Shown piece by piece: positions 25,555 through 35,325 of a stretch of 64,000 nt of DNA (position 1 is its first letter; each line of letters opens with the position of its first letter). A program made the position numbers and the translations under genes. Source of the stretch: Vreelandella neptunia (GTDB taxonomy: Bacteria; Pseudomonadota; Gammaproteobacteria; Pseudomonadales; Halomonadaceae); assembly GCF_000712975.1 (NCBI RefSeq), contig NZ_JHQL01000002.1, forward strand, positions 372,001 to 436,000, given 5' to 3'. Below the pieces are notes generated by a model. It saw only the letters and a program-made list of their open reading frames with translations, made no database searches and was not told the origin of the DNA.

Positions 25555-26361
25555 TTAGCGATGACGCCACTGGGGTGGGCGCTTTTCGATAAAGGCATCG
25601 ATTCCTTCGGCCACATCGTCTGCCAGCATATTGCACGCCATGGTTTCGCCAGCAAAAGCGTAGGCTTCCTCTAACGGCATGGCTAGCTGACGGGCGAACA
25701 TCGCCTTCCCAGTGCGTACCGCCACTGCGCTTTTGGCACAAATACTCGCAGTAAGCGCTTCCACGGTACGATCAAGCTCGCCCTCTTCGGCAACGCGATT
25801 TATAAGTCCCCAGTCCGCGGCCTGGGAGGCACTGATAAACTCCCCAGTCAGGAGCATTTCCATGGCTCGCTTTCGCGATACATTGCGCGACAGCGCTACT
25901 GCAGGTGTCGAACAGAAAAGCCCCACATTAATCCCTGACACGGCAAATCGGGCACTGCTAGCCGCTACAGCCAAATCGCAGCTAGCGACGAGCTGGCAGC
26001 CAGCGGCTGTCGCAATGCCCTGAACTTTAGCAATCACAGGAACAGGCAAGTTAACAATGGCCTGCATCACCGCGCCGCAGCGAGCAAACAGCGCCTGGTA
26101 GTAGGCTTTTTCAGGGTTTGCACGCATCTGCTTTAAATCATGCCCTGCGCAAAATGCCTTGCCGTTCGCGGCCAACACCACGCAGCGCACCTGCTCATCC
26201 TGGGCAATGTCATCTAACGCACCTTGCAGCGTCGCCAACATCTCCTCAGAAAGTGCATTAAAGCGTTCAGGCTGGTTTAACGTCAGGGTCGTTACCCCTT
26301 GATAGTCAGTGCGTTGCAGCAGATCTGAAGACGCCAGTGGCGTATCTGAAGAGGCAGGCAT
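25555..26361 (-). CDS. Crotonase-fold protein, ECHDC3-like (catalytic residues altered)
   Basis: A 268-residue enoyl-CoA hydratase/isomerase superfamily protein. The fold is clear: ERFNALSEEMLATL, KAFCAGHDLKQM and the oxyanion-hole region GIATAAGCQLVASCDLAVA. The glutamate of the usual GCEL is glutamine (GCQL), and the second catalytic glutamate of PEI is absent (FAVSGINVGLFCSTPAVALSR). GLFCSTPAVAL is typical of the ECHDC3 group. It is therefore unlikely to be an ordinary hydratase and may be another CoA-binding activity. Start ATG at 26361 with AGGAGTTTTCT before it. Confidence 0.88.
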   Translation of the reverse strand: MPASSDTPLASSDLLQRTDYQGVTTLTLNQPERFNALSEEMLATLQGALDDIAQDEQVRCVVLAANGKAFCAGHDLKQMRANPEKAYYQALFARCGAVMQAIVNLPVPVIAKVQGIATAAGCQLVASCDLAVAASSARFAVSGINVGLFCSTPAVALSRNVSRKRAMEMLLTGEFISASQAADWGLINRVAEEGELDRTVEALTASICAKSAVAVRTGKAMFARQLAMPLEEAYAFAGETMACNMLADDVAEGIDAFIEKRPPQWRHR

Positions 26362-26430
26362 AGAAAACTCCTAGACAGTCGAGTGTTGCTCAGTCTAGCG
26401 CGTACAAAAGCTAATGTTAGCGAGATACGA

Positions 26431-26462
26431 CCAAAGAGGCCTCCTGAAAAGCAGGAGGCCTC
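26431..26462 (-). terminator. Terminator of trhO
   Basis: GAGGCCTCCTG and CAGGAGGCCTC form a perfect eleven-pair stem with a five-base loop, just after the trhO stop on the minus strand. Only TTT follows, so the U-run is short but the stem is strong. It isolates trhO from the crotonase-fold gene downstream. Confidence 0.8.
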
Positions 26463-26467
26463 GTGAG

Positions 26468-27427
26468 TTACGTGTTTGCGCGGCTGCCTTTGCGATGGTT
26501 ATAGCCTAGAGGATGAGGTTCGCCACGGGCCTTAGCCAGTTCGATTTGGCGTTGACGCTCGCGGGCGGCAGCACGGGTTTTCTCGGGGAGGGTGTCGATG
26601 CAGTGAGGGCAGCTGATGCCCGGCTCGTAGGCCGACGACTGCATATCATCAAGCGAGATGGGCATACGGCAAGCATGGCACTGCTCATGCTCACCTTCGC
26701 TGAGGTCGTGGCGCACGGTGACCCGGTTATCAAACACGAAACACTCACCGCGCCATAGCGACTGCTCTTCCGGCACTTTTTCGAGGTAGTTCAGCACGCC
26801 ACCTTTTAGGTGATAGACCTCTTCAAAGCCCTCTTTCAGCATAAAGCTGGAAGCCTTTTCACAGCGGATACCGCCGGTGCAGAACATGGCAACTTTCTTG
26901 TGCTGTTCCGGGTTGTAGTGCTCGCGCACGTACTCAGGAAACTCACGGAAGGTAGTCGTTTTCGGGTCAATTGCCCGCTCAAAGCTACCAATCGCCACCT
27001 CGTAATCGTTACGAGTGTCAATGACCAGCACCTCCGGGTCAGAGATCACGGCGTTCCAATCTTCCGGTTCAACGTAGGTACCCACGGTATCGTTGGGGTC
27101 AATATCTGGCACGCCCAGGGTGACGATCTCTTTCTTCAACTTCACCTTCGTGCGGTAGAACGGCGTTTCGTCGCAGTAGGACTCTTTGTGGTCGATATCG
27201 CTTAAGCGAGGATCGGCGGTCAGCCAGGCCAGCAGGGCGTCAATGCCATCGCGGGTGCCGGCTACGGTACCGTTTATGCCTTCTTTAGCCAGCAGCAGTG
27301 TGCCCTTAACATCGTTATCGACCATCACTTGACGCAGCGGCTCACGCAGCGCTTCGAAGTCGTTCAGCGTAACAAATTTATACAGCGCCGCGACCACAAT
27401 GGGCGGCATTTGGGTGGTTTCCGTCAT
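26468..27427 (-). CDS. trhO: tRNA uridine(34) hydroxylase TrhO (rhodanese family)
   Basis: Enzyme of about 319 residues for oxygen-dependent formation of 5-hydroxyuridine at tRNA position 34, formerly YceA. The N-terminal domain has [15 protein letters not shown] and [14 protein letters not shown]. The rhodanese domain has the catalytic cysteine in [15 protein letters not shown]-terminal zinc-like motif HACRMPIS and CPHC follows. I chose the ATG at 27427 (MTETTQMPP) because AGGAG lies six bases before it; the longer frame from 27493 has none. Single gene, divergent from the pirin gene. Confidence 0.94.
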   Translation of the reverse strand: MTETTQMPPIVVAALYKFVTLNDFEALREPLRQVMVDNDVKGTLLLAKEGINGTVAGTRDGIDALLAWLTADPRLSDIDHKESYCDETPFYRTKVKLKKEIVTLGVPDIDPNDTVGTYVEPEDWNAVISDPEVLVIDTRNDYEVAIGSFERAIDPKTTTFREFPEYVREHYNPEQHKKVAMFCTGGIRCEKASSFMLKEGFEEVYHLKGGVLNYLEKVPEEQSLWRGECFVFDNRVTVRHDLSEGEHEQCHACRMPISLDDMQSSAYEPGISCPHCIDTLPEKTRAAARERQRQIELAKARGEPHPLGYNHRKGSRANT

Positions 27428-27651
27428 GGAATACTCCTGGTAGTCGCCCTCGCAAAGGGCGGACCGGGTAAATAAACGCGCATAGTTTAGCAAACAATTT
27501 AGGCAACGTGCTGCCCTGCTTGCTGATAGCTAGGGGCTTGATGGTCATTCATCGATTTATTCGATCTGACCGTCTAAAAAGCTTCACCCCACGCGCTAAG
27601 CAAGCGGGCGTATATTGAGACCATTCCTTTATAATATTTTCGGAGTACATC

Positions 27652-28341
27652 ATGCACATCCGCCGTTCTGACGAACGCGGTTATGCCGACCATGGCTGGC
27701 TGCGTTCATACCATACTTTCTCGTTCGCCAATTATAGGGACCCTAACTATATGGGGTTCCGAGCGCTGCGGGTGATCAACGAAGACCGGGTAACGCCGGG
27801 TAACGGTTTTGGTGCCCATCCTCACCGGGATATGGAAATTATCTCCTATGTACTGGAAGGGGAAATGGAGCATCGCGACAATATGGGTAACGGCGAGGTT
27901 ATGCGGCCAGGCGATGTACAGCGCATGTCCGCAGGTACTGGCGTGCTGCATAGCGAGTTTAACCACTCAAAAGAGAACGGCCTGCACTTCCTACAAATCT
28001 GGATTGAGCCTGCCAAGCGCGGCATTGCCCCTAGCTATGAGCAGAAAGCCTTTCCAGCCACTGAACGCCAAGGACAGTGGCGCCTAGTGGTTTCTCAACA
28101 GGGTCGCGAAGGGTCGGTAAGCGTTAACCAGGACGTTAACCTTTACGCGGGGTTGTTCGACGCGGGCGAACAAGTGGATGCCCCCGCTACGCGCTATGCG
28201 TGGCTGCATGTGGTGAAAGGAACGGTAGATATTAACGGTGAAACGCTAAGCACTGGTGACGCTGCTGCGTTTCAACCGGGTGAAACGTTCAGCGTGACCG
28301 GCAAGCAGCCCGCCGAAGTGCTGCTGTTTGACTTAGCTTAA
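27652..28341 (+). CDS. Pirin family protein (YhhW-like)
   Basis: Cupin protein of 229 residues. The metal-binding motif is HPHRDMEIISYVLEGEMEHRDNMG, followed by LHSEFNHSKENGLHFLQIWIEP; together they supply the histidines and glutamate of the pirin site. YhhW-type proteins can oxidise quercetin, but the physiological substrate is unknown. A CGGAG ribosome-binding site precedes the ATG and a TATAAT hexamer lies at 27630-27635. Divergent from trhO; a shared two-way terminator separates it from serA. Confidence 0.93.
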   Translation: MHIRRSDERGYADHGWLRSYHTFSFANYRDPNYMGFRALRVINEDRVTPGNGFGAHPHRDMEIISYVLEGEMEHRDNMGNGEVMRPGDVQRMSAGTGVLHSEFNHSKENGLHFLQIWIEPAKRGIAPSYEQKAFPATERQGQWRLVVSQQGREGSVSVNQDVNLYAGLFDAGEQVDAPATRYAWLHVVKGTVDINGETLSTGDAAAFQPGETFSVTGKQPAEVLLFDLA

Positions 28342-28372
28342 GCCAGCCACTGAAGCGCAAAACGCCCTAAGT

Positions 28373-28399
28373 AAAACGGCCCCAAGAAGGGGCCGTTTT
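28373..28399. terminator. Two-way terminator between the pirin gene and serA
   Basis: AAAACGGCCCC and GGGGCCGTTTT form an eleven-pair stem with a five-base loop. Runs of A before and T after make it work in both directions. It ends the pirin gene (plus) and serA (minus), which converge here. Confidence 0.93.
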
Positions 28400-28423
28400 A
28401 GACGGTTACGCTGACAGCAGCAT

Positions 28424-29668
28424 CTAGCTGTTATGCGCCGAGTACAGCACGCGAATTTTTAGCGTGTGATCTACTTGTTTCAACGCTTCTAGGGCTTGAG
28501 GGCCATAGGCCTTATCAACATCAATGACCACGTAGCCCACTTTATCGTTGGTTTGCAGGTACTGGCCTGAAATATTGATGCCATTTTCAGACAATACGCG
28601 GTTAATCTGCGATAGCACGCCGGGCACGTTGTCATGAATATGCAGCAAGCGATGCTTATCCGGGTGAGCAGGCAGCGCAACTTCTGGGAAGTTAACAGAA
28701 GTAACCGTGGTGCCGTTGTCTGAATAGGTGATGAGCTTTTCAGCCACTTCAATACCGATGTTCTCCTGTGCTTCCAGGGTAGAACCACCGATATGCGGTG
28801 TCAGAATCACATTTTCCAGGCCGCGCAGCGGGCTCTGGAACTCTTCATCATTGCCTTTCGGCTCTACTGGGAAAACATCAATCGCAGCGCCATTCAGCTT
28901 GCCTGCTTTAATCGCGTCTGCCAGTGGCTCAATCTCAACAACGCTACCACGGGCGGCATTAATCAAGATCGCGCCCTGCTTCATCGCCGCAATCTCTTTC
29001 TCGCCAATCATCCAGCGGGTGGACTGCAAGTCAGGCACATGCAAGCTGACCACGTCGGAGCGCTGTAGCAGCTGTTCAAGACTCGCTACCTGACTGGCAT
29101 TACCCATGCCAAGCTTAGTGATCACATCATAGAAAATGACATTAAAGCCAAGCGATTCAGCCAATACTGAGAGCTGCGCGCCAATGCTACCGTAGCCTAC
29201 GATCCCCAGGGTTTTGCCCCGCGCCTCGTGAGAGTTTTTCGCCGATTTCAGCCAGCCGCCTTGATGGGCGCGAACGTTCTTTTCGGGAATACCCCGCAGC
29301 AACATAATGGCTTCTGCCAGCACCAGCTCTGCAACCGAACGAGTATTCGAGTACGGCGCGTTAAATACCGCGATGCCACGCTTAAGGGCTGCCGTCAAAT
29401 CAACCTGGTTTGTTCCGATACAGAAACAGCCAACGCCCACCAGCTTTTCTGCCGCTTCAAATACGCGCTCATTGAGCTGCGTACGTGAGCGAATGCCGAT
29501 AAAGTGAACATCGCGAATCTTTTCGATCAGCGACGCCTCATCTAGCGAGGTCGGCAGGTGCTCGATGTTTTCGTAACCTGCGTTGTGAAAATTGTCCACC
29601 GCGCTTTGGTGGACGCCCTCGAGCAGCAGGATCTTGATCTTGCTCTTGTCCAGGGACGTTTTGGCCAT
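28424..29668 (-). CDS. serA: D-3-phosphoglycerate dehydrogenase SerA
   Basis: First enzyme of serine synthesis, oxidising 3-phosphoglycerate with NAD. At 414 residues it has the E. coli type length. It begins MAKTSLDKSKIKILLLEG, close to the E. coli start, which is why I chose the ATG at 29668 over one at 29698. Features include VGCFCIGTNQVDL, the NAD loop GIVGYGSIGAQL, the arginine in INAARGSVVEI and the catalytic histidine in LTPHIGGSTLEAQ. A C-terminal ACT domain (LHIHDNVPGVLSQINRVLSENGINI) predicts serine feedback inhibition. Confidence 0.97.
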   Translation of the reverse strand: MAKTSLDKSKIKILLLEGVHQSAVDNFHNAGYENIEHLPTSLDEASLIEKIRDVHFIGIRSRTQLNERVFEAAEKLVGVGCFCIGTNQVDLTAALKRGIAVFNAPYSNTRSVAELVLAEAIMLLRGIPEKNVRAHQGGWLKSAKNSHEARGKTLGIVGYGSIGAQLSVLAESLGFNVIFYDVITKLGMGNASQVASLEQLLQRSDVVSLHVPDLQSTRWMIGEKEIAAMKQGAILINAARGSVVEIEPLADAIKAGKLNGAAIDVFPVEPKGNDEEFQSPLRGLENVILTPHIGGSTLEAQENIGIEVAEKLITYSDNGTTVTSVNFPEVALPAHPDKHRLLHIHDNVPGVLSQINRVLSENGINISGQYLQTNDKVGYVVIDVDKAYGPQALEALKQVDHTLKIRVLYSAHNS

Positions 29669-29951
29669 GGCTGAATCAACCTCTATGGTCGGCGGCATGC
29701 GCCGTGTATCGGTTCACGGAAGGTCCATATAGTAGCACAGCCACGACCACTCTCGGCGTCTTGAGATGATGAAAAGTGTGCGTTTACAAGATGAACTAGC
29801 CGCAAGTAGAAGAATTGACCAAGGTTGAGGGCAGACGCCACCCCCTTAGCTCGGTGTATACTGGGCGTTTATTTTTTGATAACTCGGCTATAGCCACGTT
29901 CGCCGCCCTTAATCAGCATCAGGGCACCAGCAAAATAGTAGGCCTTACCCA

Positions 29952-30248
29952 ATGAGCGATAACACTCTACCTGCGCAAGATTTCGCTGCAACGGTTTCAC
30001 AACTTGAAACCATTGTGGAACGCCTTGAGTCCGGCGAACTCTCATTGGAGGACGCACTGACCGCCTTTGAACGGGGCGTGCGTCTCACTCGTGACGCTCA
30101 ACAGCGTCTCGATAACGCCGAACTAAAAGTACGCGCATTAAGTGAAGACTGCGAGGGTAAGCTTGACGTTACCGCTTTTGCGGCAGGACCAGAGACGGAC
30201 GACGCCACTGATCTTGGCAACGACAGCGAGGAAACGCCGCCATGGTAA
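29952..30248 (+). CDS. xseB: Exodeoxyribonuclease VII small subunit
   Basis: Small subunit of the single-strand nuclease, 98 residues. The family core is [51 protein letters not shown]. An acidic tail follows. It overlaps ispA by seven bases, giving the classical xseB-ispA-dxs operon. The ribosome-binding site is weak. The 283 bp upstream to serA, which is divergent, contains a TATACT hexamer at 29857-29862 without a good -35. Confidence 0.96.
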   Translation: MSDNTLPAQDFAATVSQLETIVERLESGELSLEDALTAFERGVRLTRDAQQRLDNAELKVRALSEDCEGKLDVTAFAAGPETDDATDLGNDSEETPPW

Positions 30249-31138
30249 CGACTGCTAATGCTTCTCAACTGGCGGCGCTGCGCCACGCGAGTAACGCACG
30301 GGTTGACGCCACACTCTCAGCATTGTTTGACACCCACCCAGCCGTTGCGCCGCGCCTTGAAGCCGCAATGCGTCACGGCCTACTGGTAGGTGGCAAACGT
30401 TTGCGGCCACTGCTGGTTTACCTAGCTGGTAACGCACTAGGGGCGCGTGAAGATGCCTTGGACGCCCCCGCCGCTGCAATTGAGCTGATCCATGCGTACT
30501 CATTGATTCATGATGACCTACCCGCCATGGACGATGATGACCTGCGGCGCGGCCAGCCTACGGTGCATAAAGCCTTTGATGAGGCCACCGCGATTTTAGC
30601 GGGAGACGCGCTACAGGCACTGGCCTTTGAAGTGCTCGCCAGCCAACCCTATCCACGGCTTGGCAGCATGGTAACCACGCTGGCCGTGGCCTCAGGCCGG
30701 GCAGGGATGGTCGCAGGCCAAGCGCTAGACTTAGCCGCCGTAGGCGGCCACCCGGATGTGGACGCACTGGCCCATATGCATGCCCATAAGACCGGTGCGC
30801 TGATTGTGGCCGCAGTGCGTTTAGGCGGATTGGTGGCGGTGGATGAAAATGACCCGCGGCTTGCTGCGCTAATTCGCTACGGCCGCGCCATTGGTCTAGC
30901 CTTCCAGATTCATGATGATGTCCTGGACGTGACGGGAGATACCGTCACGCTGGGCAAAATCTCTGGTGCTGATGCTGCACGTGCCAAGCCGACTTACCCC
31001 AGCTTACTGGGACTTGCCGGCGCACAGCACAAAGCAACTACGCTGATTGAAGAGGCCATTGCCGCCCTCGCCCCGCTTGGCGAGCAAGCCGCACCGCTGG
31101 CCGACCTTGCCCACTATATGATCGAGCGCGACCACTGA
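30242..31138 (+). CDS. ispA: (2E,6E)-farnesyl diphosphate synthase
   Basis: Prenyl transferase of 298 residues that builds farnesyl diphosphate from IPP and DMAPP for quinones and cell-wall lipids. Both aspartate-rich motifs are present: [17 protein letters not shown] near residue 87 and [13 protein letters not shown] near residue 223. [14 protein letters not shown] is the conserved first block. It overlaps xseB and is followed after 41 bases by dxs. Confidence 0.97.
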   Translation: MVTTANASQLAALRHASNARVDATLSALFDTHPAVAPRLEAAMRHGLLVGGKRLRPLLVYLAGNALGAREDALDAPAAAIELIHAYSLIHDDLPAMDDDDLRRGQPTVHKAFDEATAILAGDALQALAFEVLASQPYPRLGSMVTTLAVASGRAGMVAGQALDLAAVGGHPDVDALAHMHAHKTGALIVAAVRLGGLVAVDENDPRLAALIRYGRAIGLAFQIHDDVLDVTGDTVTLGKISGADAARAKPTYPSLLGLAGAQHKATTLIEEAIAALAPLGEQAAPLADLAHYMIERDH

Positions 31139-31143
31139 ACAAT

Positions 31144-31171
31144 GTCCATGAAACAAGCAACGTCCATGAAA
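31144..31171. repeat. 18-bp-period duplication in the ispA-dxs gap
   Basis: GTCCATGAAA occurs at 31144-31153 and 31162-31171. Both copies lie inside a 13-codon open frame ([13 protein letters not shown], 31142-31183) whose TGA overlaps the dxs ATG at 31180. The period of six codons keeps that frame open. The frame has no strong ribosome-binding site; it could couple translation from ispA into dxs or be chance. Confidence 0.6.
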
Positions 31172-31179
31172 ACATGCCT

Positions 31180-33099
31180 ATGAAGCTGTTCGACGAGATT
31201 CCCCGCGAGCGCCCCGCGACACCGCTGCTCGACTCTTTTGACCACCCTGCTGCGCTGCGGGCCATGAATGCTAAGCAGCTTGCCCAGTTGGCTGATGAAC
31301 TACGCGCCTATTTGCTCTATAGCGTGGGAGTGACTGGCGGTCATTTCGGTGCAGGCCTGGGCGTTGTGGAGCTCACCGTAGCGCTTCATCACGCCTTTCA
31401 TACGCCCAAAGACCGCTTGGTATGGGATGTGGGCCACCAGGCTTACCCACATAAGATTTTGACCGGACGGCGTGACGCAATGCTTAGCATTCGCCAACAT
31501 AGTGGCTTAGCAGCCTTTCCACGCCGCGCAGAATCCGAGTACGACACCTTTGGTGTCGGCCACTCTAGCACGTCGATTTCAGCGGCTCTGGGGATGGCGC
31601 TCGCCGCCCAGGCACAAAACGACCCGCGTCGCGTGTGTGCGATTATCGGAGACGGTGCACTCACCGCGGGCATGGCCTTTGAAGCGCTGGCCCACGCAGG
31701 CCACGTTAACGCCAATATGCTAGTGGTGCTGAACGACAACGAGATGTCGATTTCGGAAAACGTTGGCGGCATCGCCACCTATCTAGCCCGTGTGCTGTCT
31801 AGCAAGCCTTTCCTTAAAATGCGCGAAGAAGGCAAAAAAGTGCTTTCTCATCTGCCTGGCGCACTCGAACTTGCCAAGCGCACCGAAGAGCACATGAAGG
31901 GTATGGTGAGCCCTGCCACGCTGTTTGAAGAGATGGGCTTCAACTATATCGGCCCCATTGATGGCCACGACCTAGAAGCGTTGACTGAAACGCTGTGCAA
32001 TCTGCGCGACCAAGATGGCCCACAGTTTCTGCATATCAAAACGGTCAAAGGCAAAGGCTTTCTGCCCGCCGAGGCCGACCAGATTGGCTATCACGCTATT
32101 ACCAAACTGGAAAAGCCAAGCGCCACAGCCAATGCGCCACTGATGAAGCCAGCGGCTGCGCCGAAAGCGGCGGCTAAGAAAAAGTACTGCAACGTGTTCG
32201 GCGACTGGCTGTGCGATATGGCAGCCACCGATTCACGGCTGATGGGAATTACCCCCGCCATGGGAGAAGGCTCGGATTTAATTCGCTTCTCCCAGCAGTA
32301 TCCTGAGCGCTATTTTGATGTCGCCATTGCTGAGCAACATGCCGTAACGCTTGCTGCAGGTATGGCTTGTGAAAATATGAAGCCTGTCGTGGCGATTTAC
32401 TCAACGTTTTTACAGCGCGGCTACGACCAACTTATTCACGATGTAGCCGTCCAGAACCTTGACGTAACATTTGCGATTGACCGCGCTGGCCTTGTGGGTG
32501 AAGACGGGCCAACCCACCACGGCAGTATGGATTTATCGTTTTTACGCTGCATCCCCGGCATGGTGATTTTAGCCCCTGCGGATGAAGCAGAATGCCGTGC
32601 CATGCTGAGCGCTGCCTACCATCATCCTGGTCCTGCTGCAGTTCGCTACCCACGCGGCACAGGCCCCGGCGTAGCTATTCCTGACCACTTAGAGTCGCTG
32701 CCCATTGGCCAGGCACAGGTGCGCCGCGATGCGGGCAATGACGGTGTACGCATTGCCTTGCTGGCATTTGGTAGCGTCAACAGCGCTGCTGCAGAAGTCG
32801 CTGAAAAGCTCGACGCCACACATATCAATATGCGCTCTATCAAGCCACTGGATCGAGACACCGTGCTCCATGCCGCCGATGAACATGAGCTGCTGGTCAC
32901 TCTAGAAGAGAATGTGATCGCCGGGGGGGCAGGTAGCGCCGTAAACGAGCTGCTGCACGCAGAAGGCGTACAAATCGAAGTGCTAAATTTAGGCCTGCCT
33001 GACACCTTTGTTGAACACGGCACCCCCACAGAGTTGCTACGCGACTGCGGCCTAGATGCCGACGGTATCGAGCGTGCCATTCGTGCCCGTCTTCCGTAA
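31180..33099 (+). CDS. dxs: 1-deoxy-D-xylulose-5-phosphate synthase
   Basis: Thiamine-diphosphate enzyme that starts the MEP isoprenoid pathway from pyruvate and glyceraldehyde 3-phosphate, about 639 residues. Motifs include [18 protein letters not shown]-type start (here [13 protein letters not shown]), [16 protein letters not shown], the thiamine-binding [14 protein letters not shown] with [12 protein letters not shown], and [16 protein letters not shown] low-complexity [10 protein letters not shown] linker lies between domains near residue 320. No Shine-Dalgarno precedes the ATGs at 31174 or 31180. I favour 31180 because [12 protein letters not shown] fits the family start. A 13-codon frame (31142-31183) ends in ATGA overlap with it. 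Confidence 0.96.
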   Translation: MKLFDEIPRERPATPLLDSFDHPAALRAMNAKQLAQLADELRAYLLYSVGVTGGHFGAGLGVVELTVALHHAFHTPKDRLVWDVGHQAYPHKILTGRRDAMLSIRQHSGLAAFPRRAESEYDTFGVGHSSTSISAALGMALAAQAQNDPRRVCAIIGDGALTAGMAFEALAHAGHVNANMLVVLNDNEMSISENVGGIATYLARVLSSKPFLKMREEGKKVLSHLPGALELAKRTEEHMKGMVSPATLFEEMGFNYIGPIDGHDLEALTETLCNLRDQDGPQFLHIKTVKGKGFLPAEADQIGYHAITKLEKPSATANAPLMKPAAAPKAAAKKKYCNVFGDWLCDMAATDSRLMGITPAMGEGSDLIRFSQQYPERYFDVAIAEQHAVTLAAGMACENMKPVVAIYSTFLQRGYDQLIHDVAVQNLDVTFAIDRAGLVGEDGPTHHGSMDLSFLRCIPGMVILAPADEAECRAMLSAAYHHPGPAAVRYPRGTGPGVAIPDHLESLPIGQAQVRRDAGNDGVRIALLAFGSVNSAAAEVAEKLDATHINMRSIKPLDRDTVLHAADEHELLVTLEENVIAGGAGSAVNELLHAEGVQIEVLNLGLPDTFVEHGTPTELLRDCGLDADGIERAIRARLP

Positions 33100-33148
33100 C
33101 GTTTAACGCTTTGACAGTACTTTTAACTTTTTAACAGTTGAGAACACT

Positions 33149-33910
33149 ATGCTATTTCTGATTATCGTGTTTGGCCTGATTGGCCTTGCTGTCGGAGGTC
33201 CCATTGGCCTGCTGATTGGCGGTGGATTGGGCTGGTGGTTAGCACGGCGGATTAGCCGCCGACTGAATGCAGCGCGCATGCAGATTCAAGAGGGTTTTTT
33301 AGAATCGATCTTCTCGGTAATGGGTTGCTTATGCCAAGCCGATGGCAAAGTCACTGATGGCGAGCTGGGCGTGGCTGAAAAGCTATTCGACCAAATGCAC
33401 CTTCAAGGCGAACAGCGTGCCAGGGCACGGGCAGCCTTTGAGCGCGGGCGGGCCGATGATTTCAATCTTGAAGCAGAATTGGCCAGCGTCAATCGCCTAA
33501 CCCAGCGCCAGCCGATTTTACGGCAGGTGTTTTTGCAGGTTCAGTTAACCGCCATCGCGGCTGACGGCGTGCTTCACCCTGCAGAGCACGAGATGATTCT
33601 ACGTGTAGCCCGCGGGGTTGGTTGTAGCGACGCTGAAGTACAGCAAATCGAAGCCATGCTTCACGGTGCCGCCGCGAATTCGCAAGGTTCCAGTGAAGAG
33701 GCATTGAAAGACGCCTACCGTGTACTTGGGGTGAATGAAGACGCCAGCGACGCAGAAATCAAAAAAGCGTACCGTCGTCTGATGAGCCAAAATCACCCCG
33801 ACAAATTGGCTGGCAAAGGGCTGCCTGAAAGCATGCGTGAAGTGGCACAGGCGCGCACCAGCGAAATTGGCAACGCTTACGAACGTATCCGTAGCGCCCG
33901 TGGCCAATAG
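33149..33910 (+). CDS. djlA: Co-chaperone DjlA
   Basis: Membrane-anchored J-domain protein of 253 residues. A glycine-rich hydrophobic N-terminus (residues 1-32) forms the anchor. A TerB-like domain spans about 50-170 (SVMGCLCQADGKVTDGELGVAEKLFDQM). The C-terminal J domain (about 185-253) has the DnaK-activating HPD in MSQNHPDKLAGKGLPESMREVA, and that last stretch is typical of DjlA. It follows dxs by 49 bp and may be read from the same unit or alone. Confidence 0.94.
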   Translation: MLFLIIVFGLIGLAVGGPIGLLIGGGLGWWLARRISRRLNAARMQIQEGFLESIFSVMGCLCQADGKVTDGELGVAEKLFDQMHLQGEQRARARAAFERGRADDFNLEAELASVNRLTQRQPILRQVFLQVQLTAIAADGVLHPAEHEMILRVARGVGCSDAEVQQIEAMLHGAAANSQGSSEEALKDAYRVLGVNEDASDAEIKKAYRRLMSQNHPDKLAGKGLPESMREVAQARTSEIGNAYERIRSARGQ

Positions 33911-33968
33911 ACAGGTTTCTAAGCACTCGCTACAGTAAAACCCCACCGCGCTGCTTAGGAGCCGCCGT

Positions 33969-34595
33969 ATGATAATCCACTACAGTTTTCCAAATTCCCG
34001 CTCGGTGCGGGTTGCCTGGACACTTGAAGAGCTTGGCCTGGACTACCACTGCCAGCACGTAGCACTAGATAAAGGCGAGGGGCAAACCGCTGAGCACCTA
34101 GCTCGCCATCCAGATGGCAAGGTGCCAGTGATGGAAGATGGCGCGCTAACGCTGTTTGAGTCGGCACCTATCTGCCGCTATTTGGCTGAGCAGTACGGTA
34201 ACGGTAATTTACTGCCAGAAAGCGCCGCTGAACGCGCACAGGTCGATCAGTGGCTAAGCTTTATCGTCACTGAAGTCGAGCAGCCGCTATGGCTACAGGC
34301 CAAGCATAAATTCGCTTTACCTCAAGATAAGCGCGTACCTTCAGTATTGCCTACCGCCGCTTGGGAATTTCAGCGGGCACTGCTAGCGCTGGAGCGCCGT
34401 TATCAGGGCCAGGAAACGTTAGTCGGCGAGACGTTCACCTTGGCAGACATCTTCCTTACCCATACGTTAACGTGGGCAGCCAGCATGAAACACCGCCTGC
34501 CTGAACCTCTGGCTGCCTACCGCGCACGCCACGCTGACCGTCCTGCGCTAGCCCGTGCCATGGCTAAAGAGCAAGCAGCCGCTGAAGAGCGTTAA
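33969..34595 (+). CDS. Glutathione S-transferase family protein
   Basis: A 208-residue cytoplasmic GST. The thioredoxin-like N-terminus runs to about residue 75 with SFPNSRSVRVAWTLEELGLDY and the cis-proline/glutathione-binding block GKVPVMEDGALTLFESAPICRYL. The helical C-terminal domain includes ETFTLADIFLTHTLTW. An AGGAGCCGCCGT ribosome-binding site precedes the ATG. Substrate unknown. Its last four bases overlap the convergent hemolysin-III-family gene. Confidence 0.92.
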   Translation: MIIHYSFPNSRSVRVAWTLEELGLDYHCQHVALDKGEGQTAEHLARHPDGKVPVMEDGALTLFESAPICRYLAEQYGNGNLLPESAAERAQVDQWLSFIVTEVEQPLWLQAKHKFALPQDKRVPSVLPTAAWEFQRALLALERRYQGQETLVGETFTLADIFLTHTLTWAASMKHRLPEPLAAYRARHADRPALARAMAKEQAAAEER

Positions 34596-35290
34596 GTAAC
34601 CGCCTGGTGGGGCAGCACAGCGCTATAAACGGCAATGTAGTGGCAGACACTTCCAGCCATTACAAATAGATGCCAAATAGCGTGGTTGTAGGGAATGGCA
34701 CGCACAGCGTAGAAGATAACCCCCAGCGTGTAGATGATCCCCCCTGTAGCAAGTAGAGCGATGCCGGTCACCGATAAGCTGGCCGCCATCTCTCTTGAGG
34801 CCAACACAATCATCCAGCCCATGAGGAGATAGATCGCCACGCGTAGCACCGAAAAACGCTGTGGCCATAGCAATAGGAAGCCAATCCCTACTAGCGCTAG
34901 CGACCACACGGCGATAAATAAGACCCAGCCCGTGGTGCCGCGCATATTAACGAGCAGAAAAGGCGTATAAGTGCCCGCGATAAGTAAATAAATCGCACAG
35001 TGGTCAAGCAACTGAAAGCGTCGCTTCCAGCGCCGATGGGAAATACCGTGATAGAAGGTCGACGCGGTATAAAGCAGCACTAGCGTGGTGCCATAGAGGC
35101 TCAGACTGGCAATTTTCCATGGGTCGACATGGGCCGCTAAACTCGCCACCACCAGCAACACCACCATGCCCACTAGGCTGAGCACAGCACCCACGCCATG
35201 GGTAACACTGTGCCACCACTCTTCGATACTGCTGAATTCGCCCTGCTTGTCGGGCAGTGCATCAGGTTGTTGTTGATCGACAGCTTTCAT
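34592..35290 (-). CDS. Hemolysin III / PAQR family membrane protein
   Basis: A 232-residue membrane protein with seven hydrophobic segments. The PAQR signature residues are visible: SIEEWWHSVTHGVGAVLSLVGM, STFYHGISH and the C-terminal NHAIWHLFVMAGSVCHYIAVY, which together supply the Ser-Asp-His metal-site residues of the CREST superfamily. Bacterial members such as YqfA have no firm function despite the hemolysin name. Convergent with the GST gene; ribA lies downstream of nothing shared, in the same direction 35 bp upstream of its start. Confidence 0.92.
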   Translation of the reverse strand: MKAVDQQQPDALPDKQGEFSSIEEWWHSVTHGVGAVLSLVGMVVLLVVASLAAHVDPWKIASLSLYGTTLVLLYTASTFYHGISHRRWKRRFQLLDHCAIYLLIAGTYTPFLLVNMRGTTGWVLFIAVWSLALVGIGFLLLWPQRFSVLRVAIYLLMGWMIVLASREMAASLSVTGIALLATGGIIYTLGVIFYAVRAIPYNHAIWHLFVMAGSVCHYIAVYSAVLPHQAVT

Positions 35291-35325
35291 TTTGGGGAAC
35301 CCCTAAAAACCTCTTCCCCTCACTA

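Noticed and set aside
30255-33080. Several long antisense frames opposite ispA and dxs
   Set aside because: They mirror the codon bias of the real genes and contain no recognisable domain.
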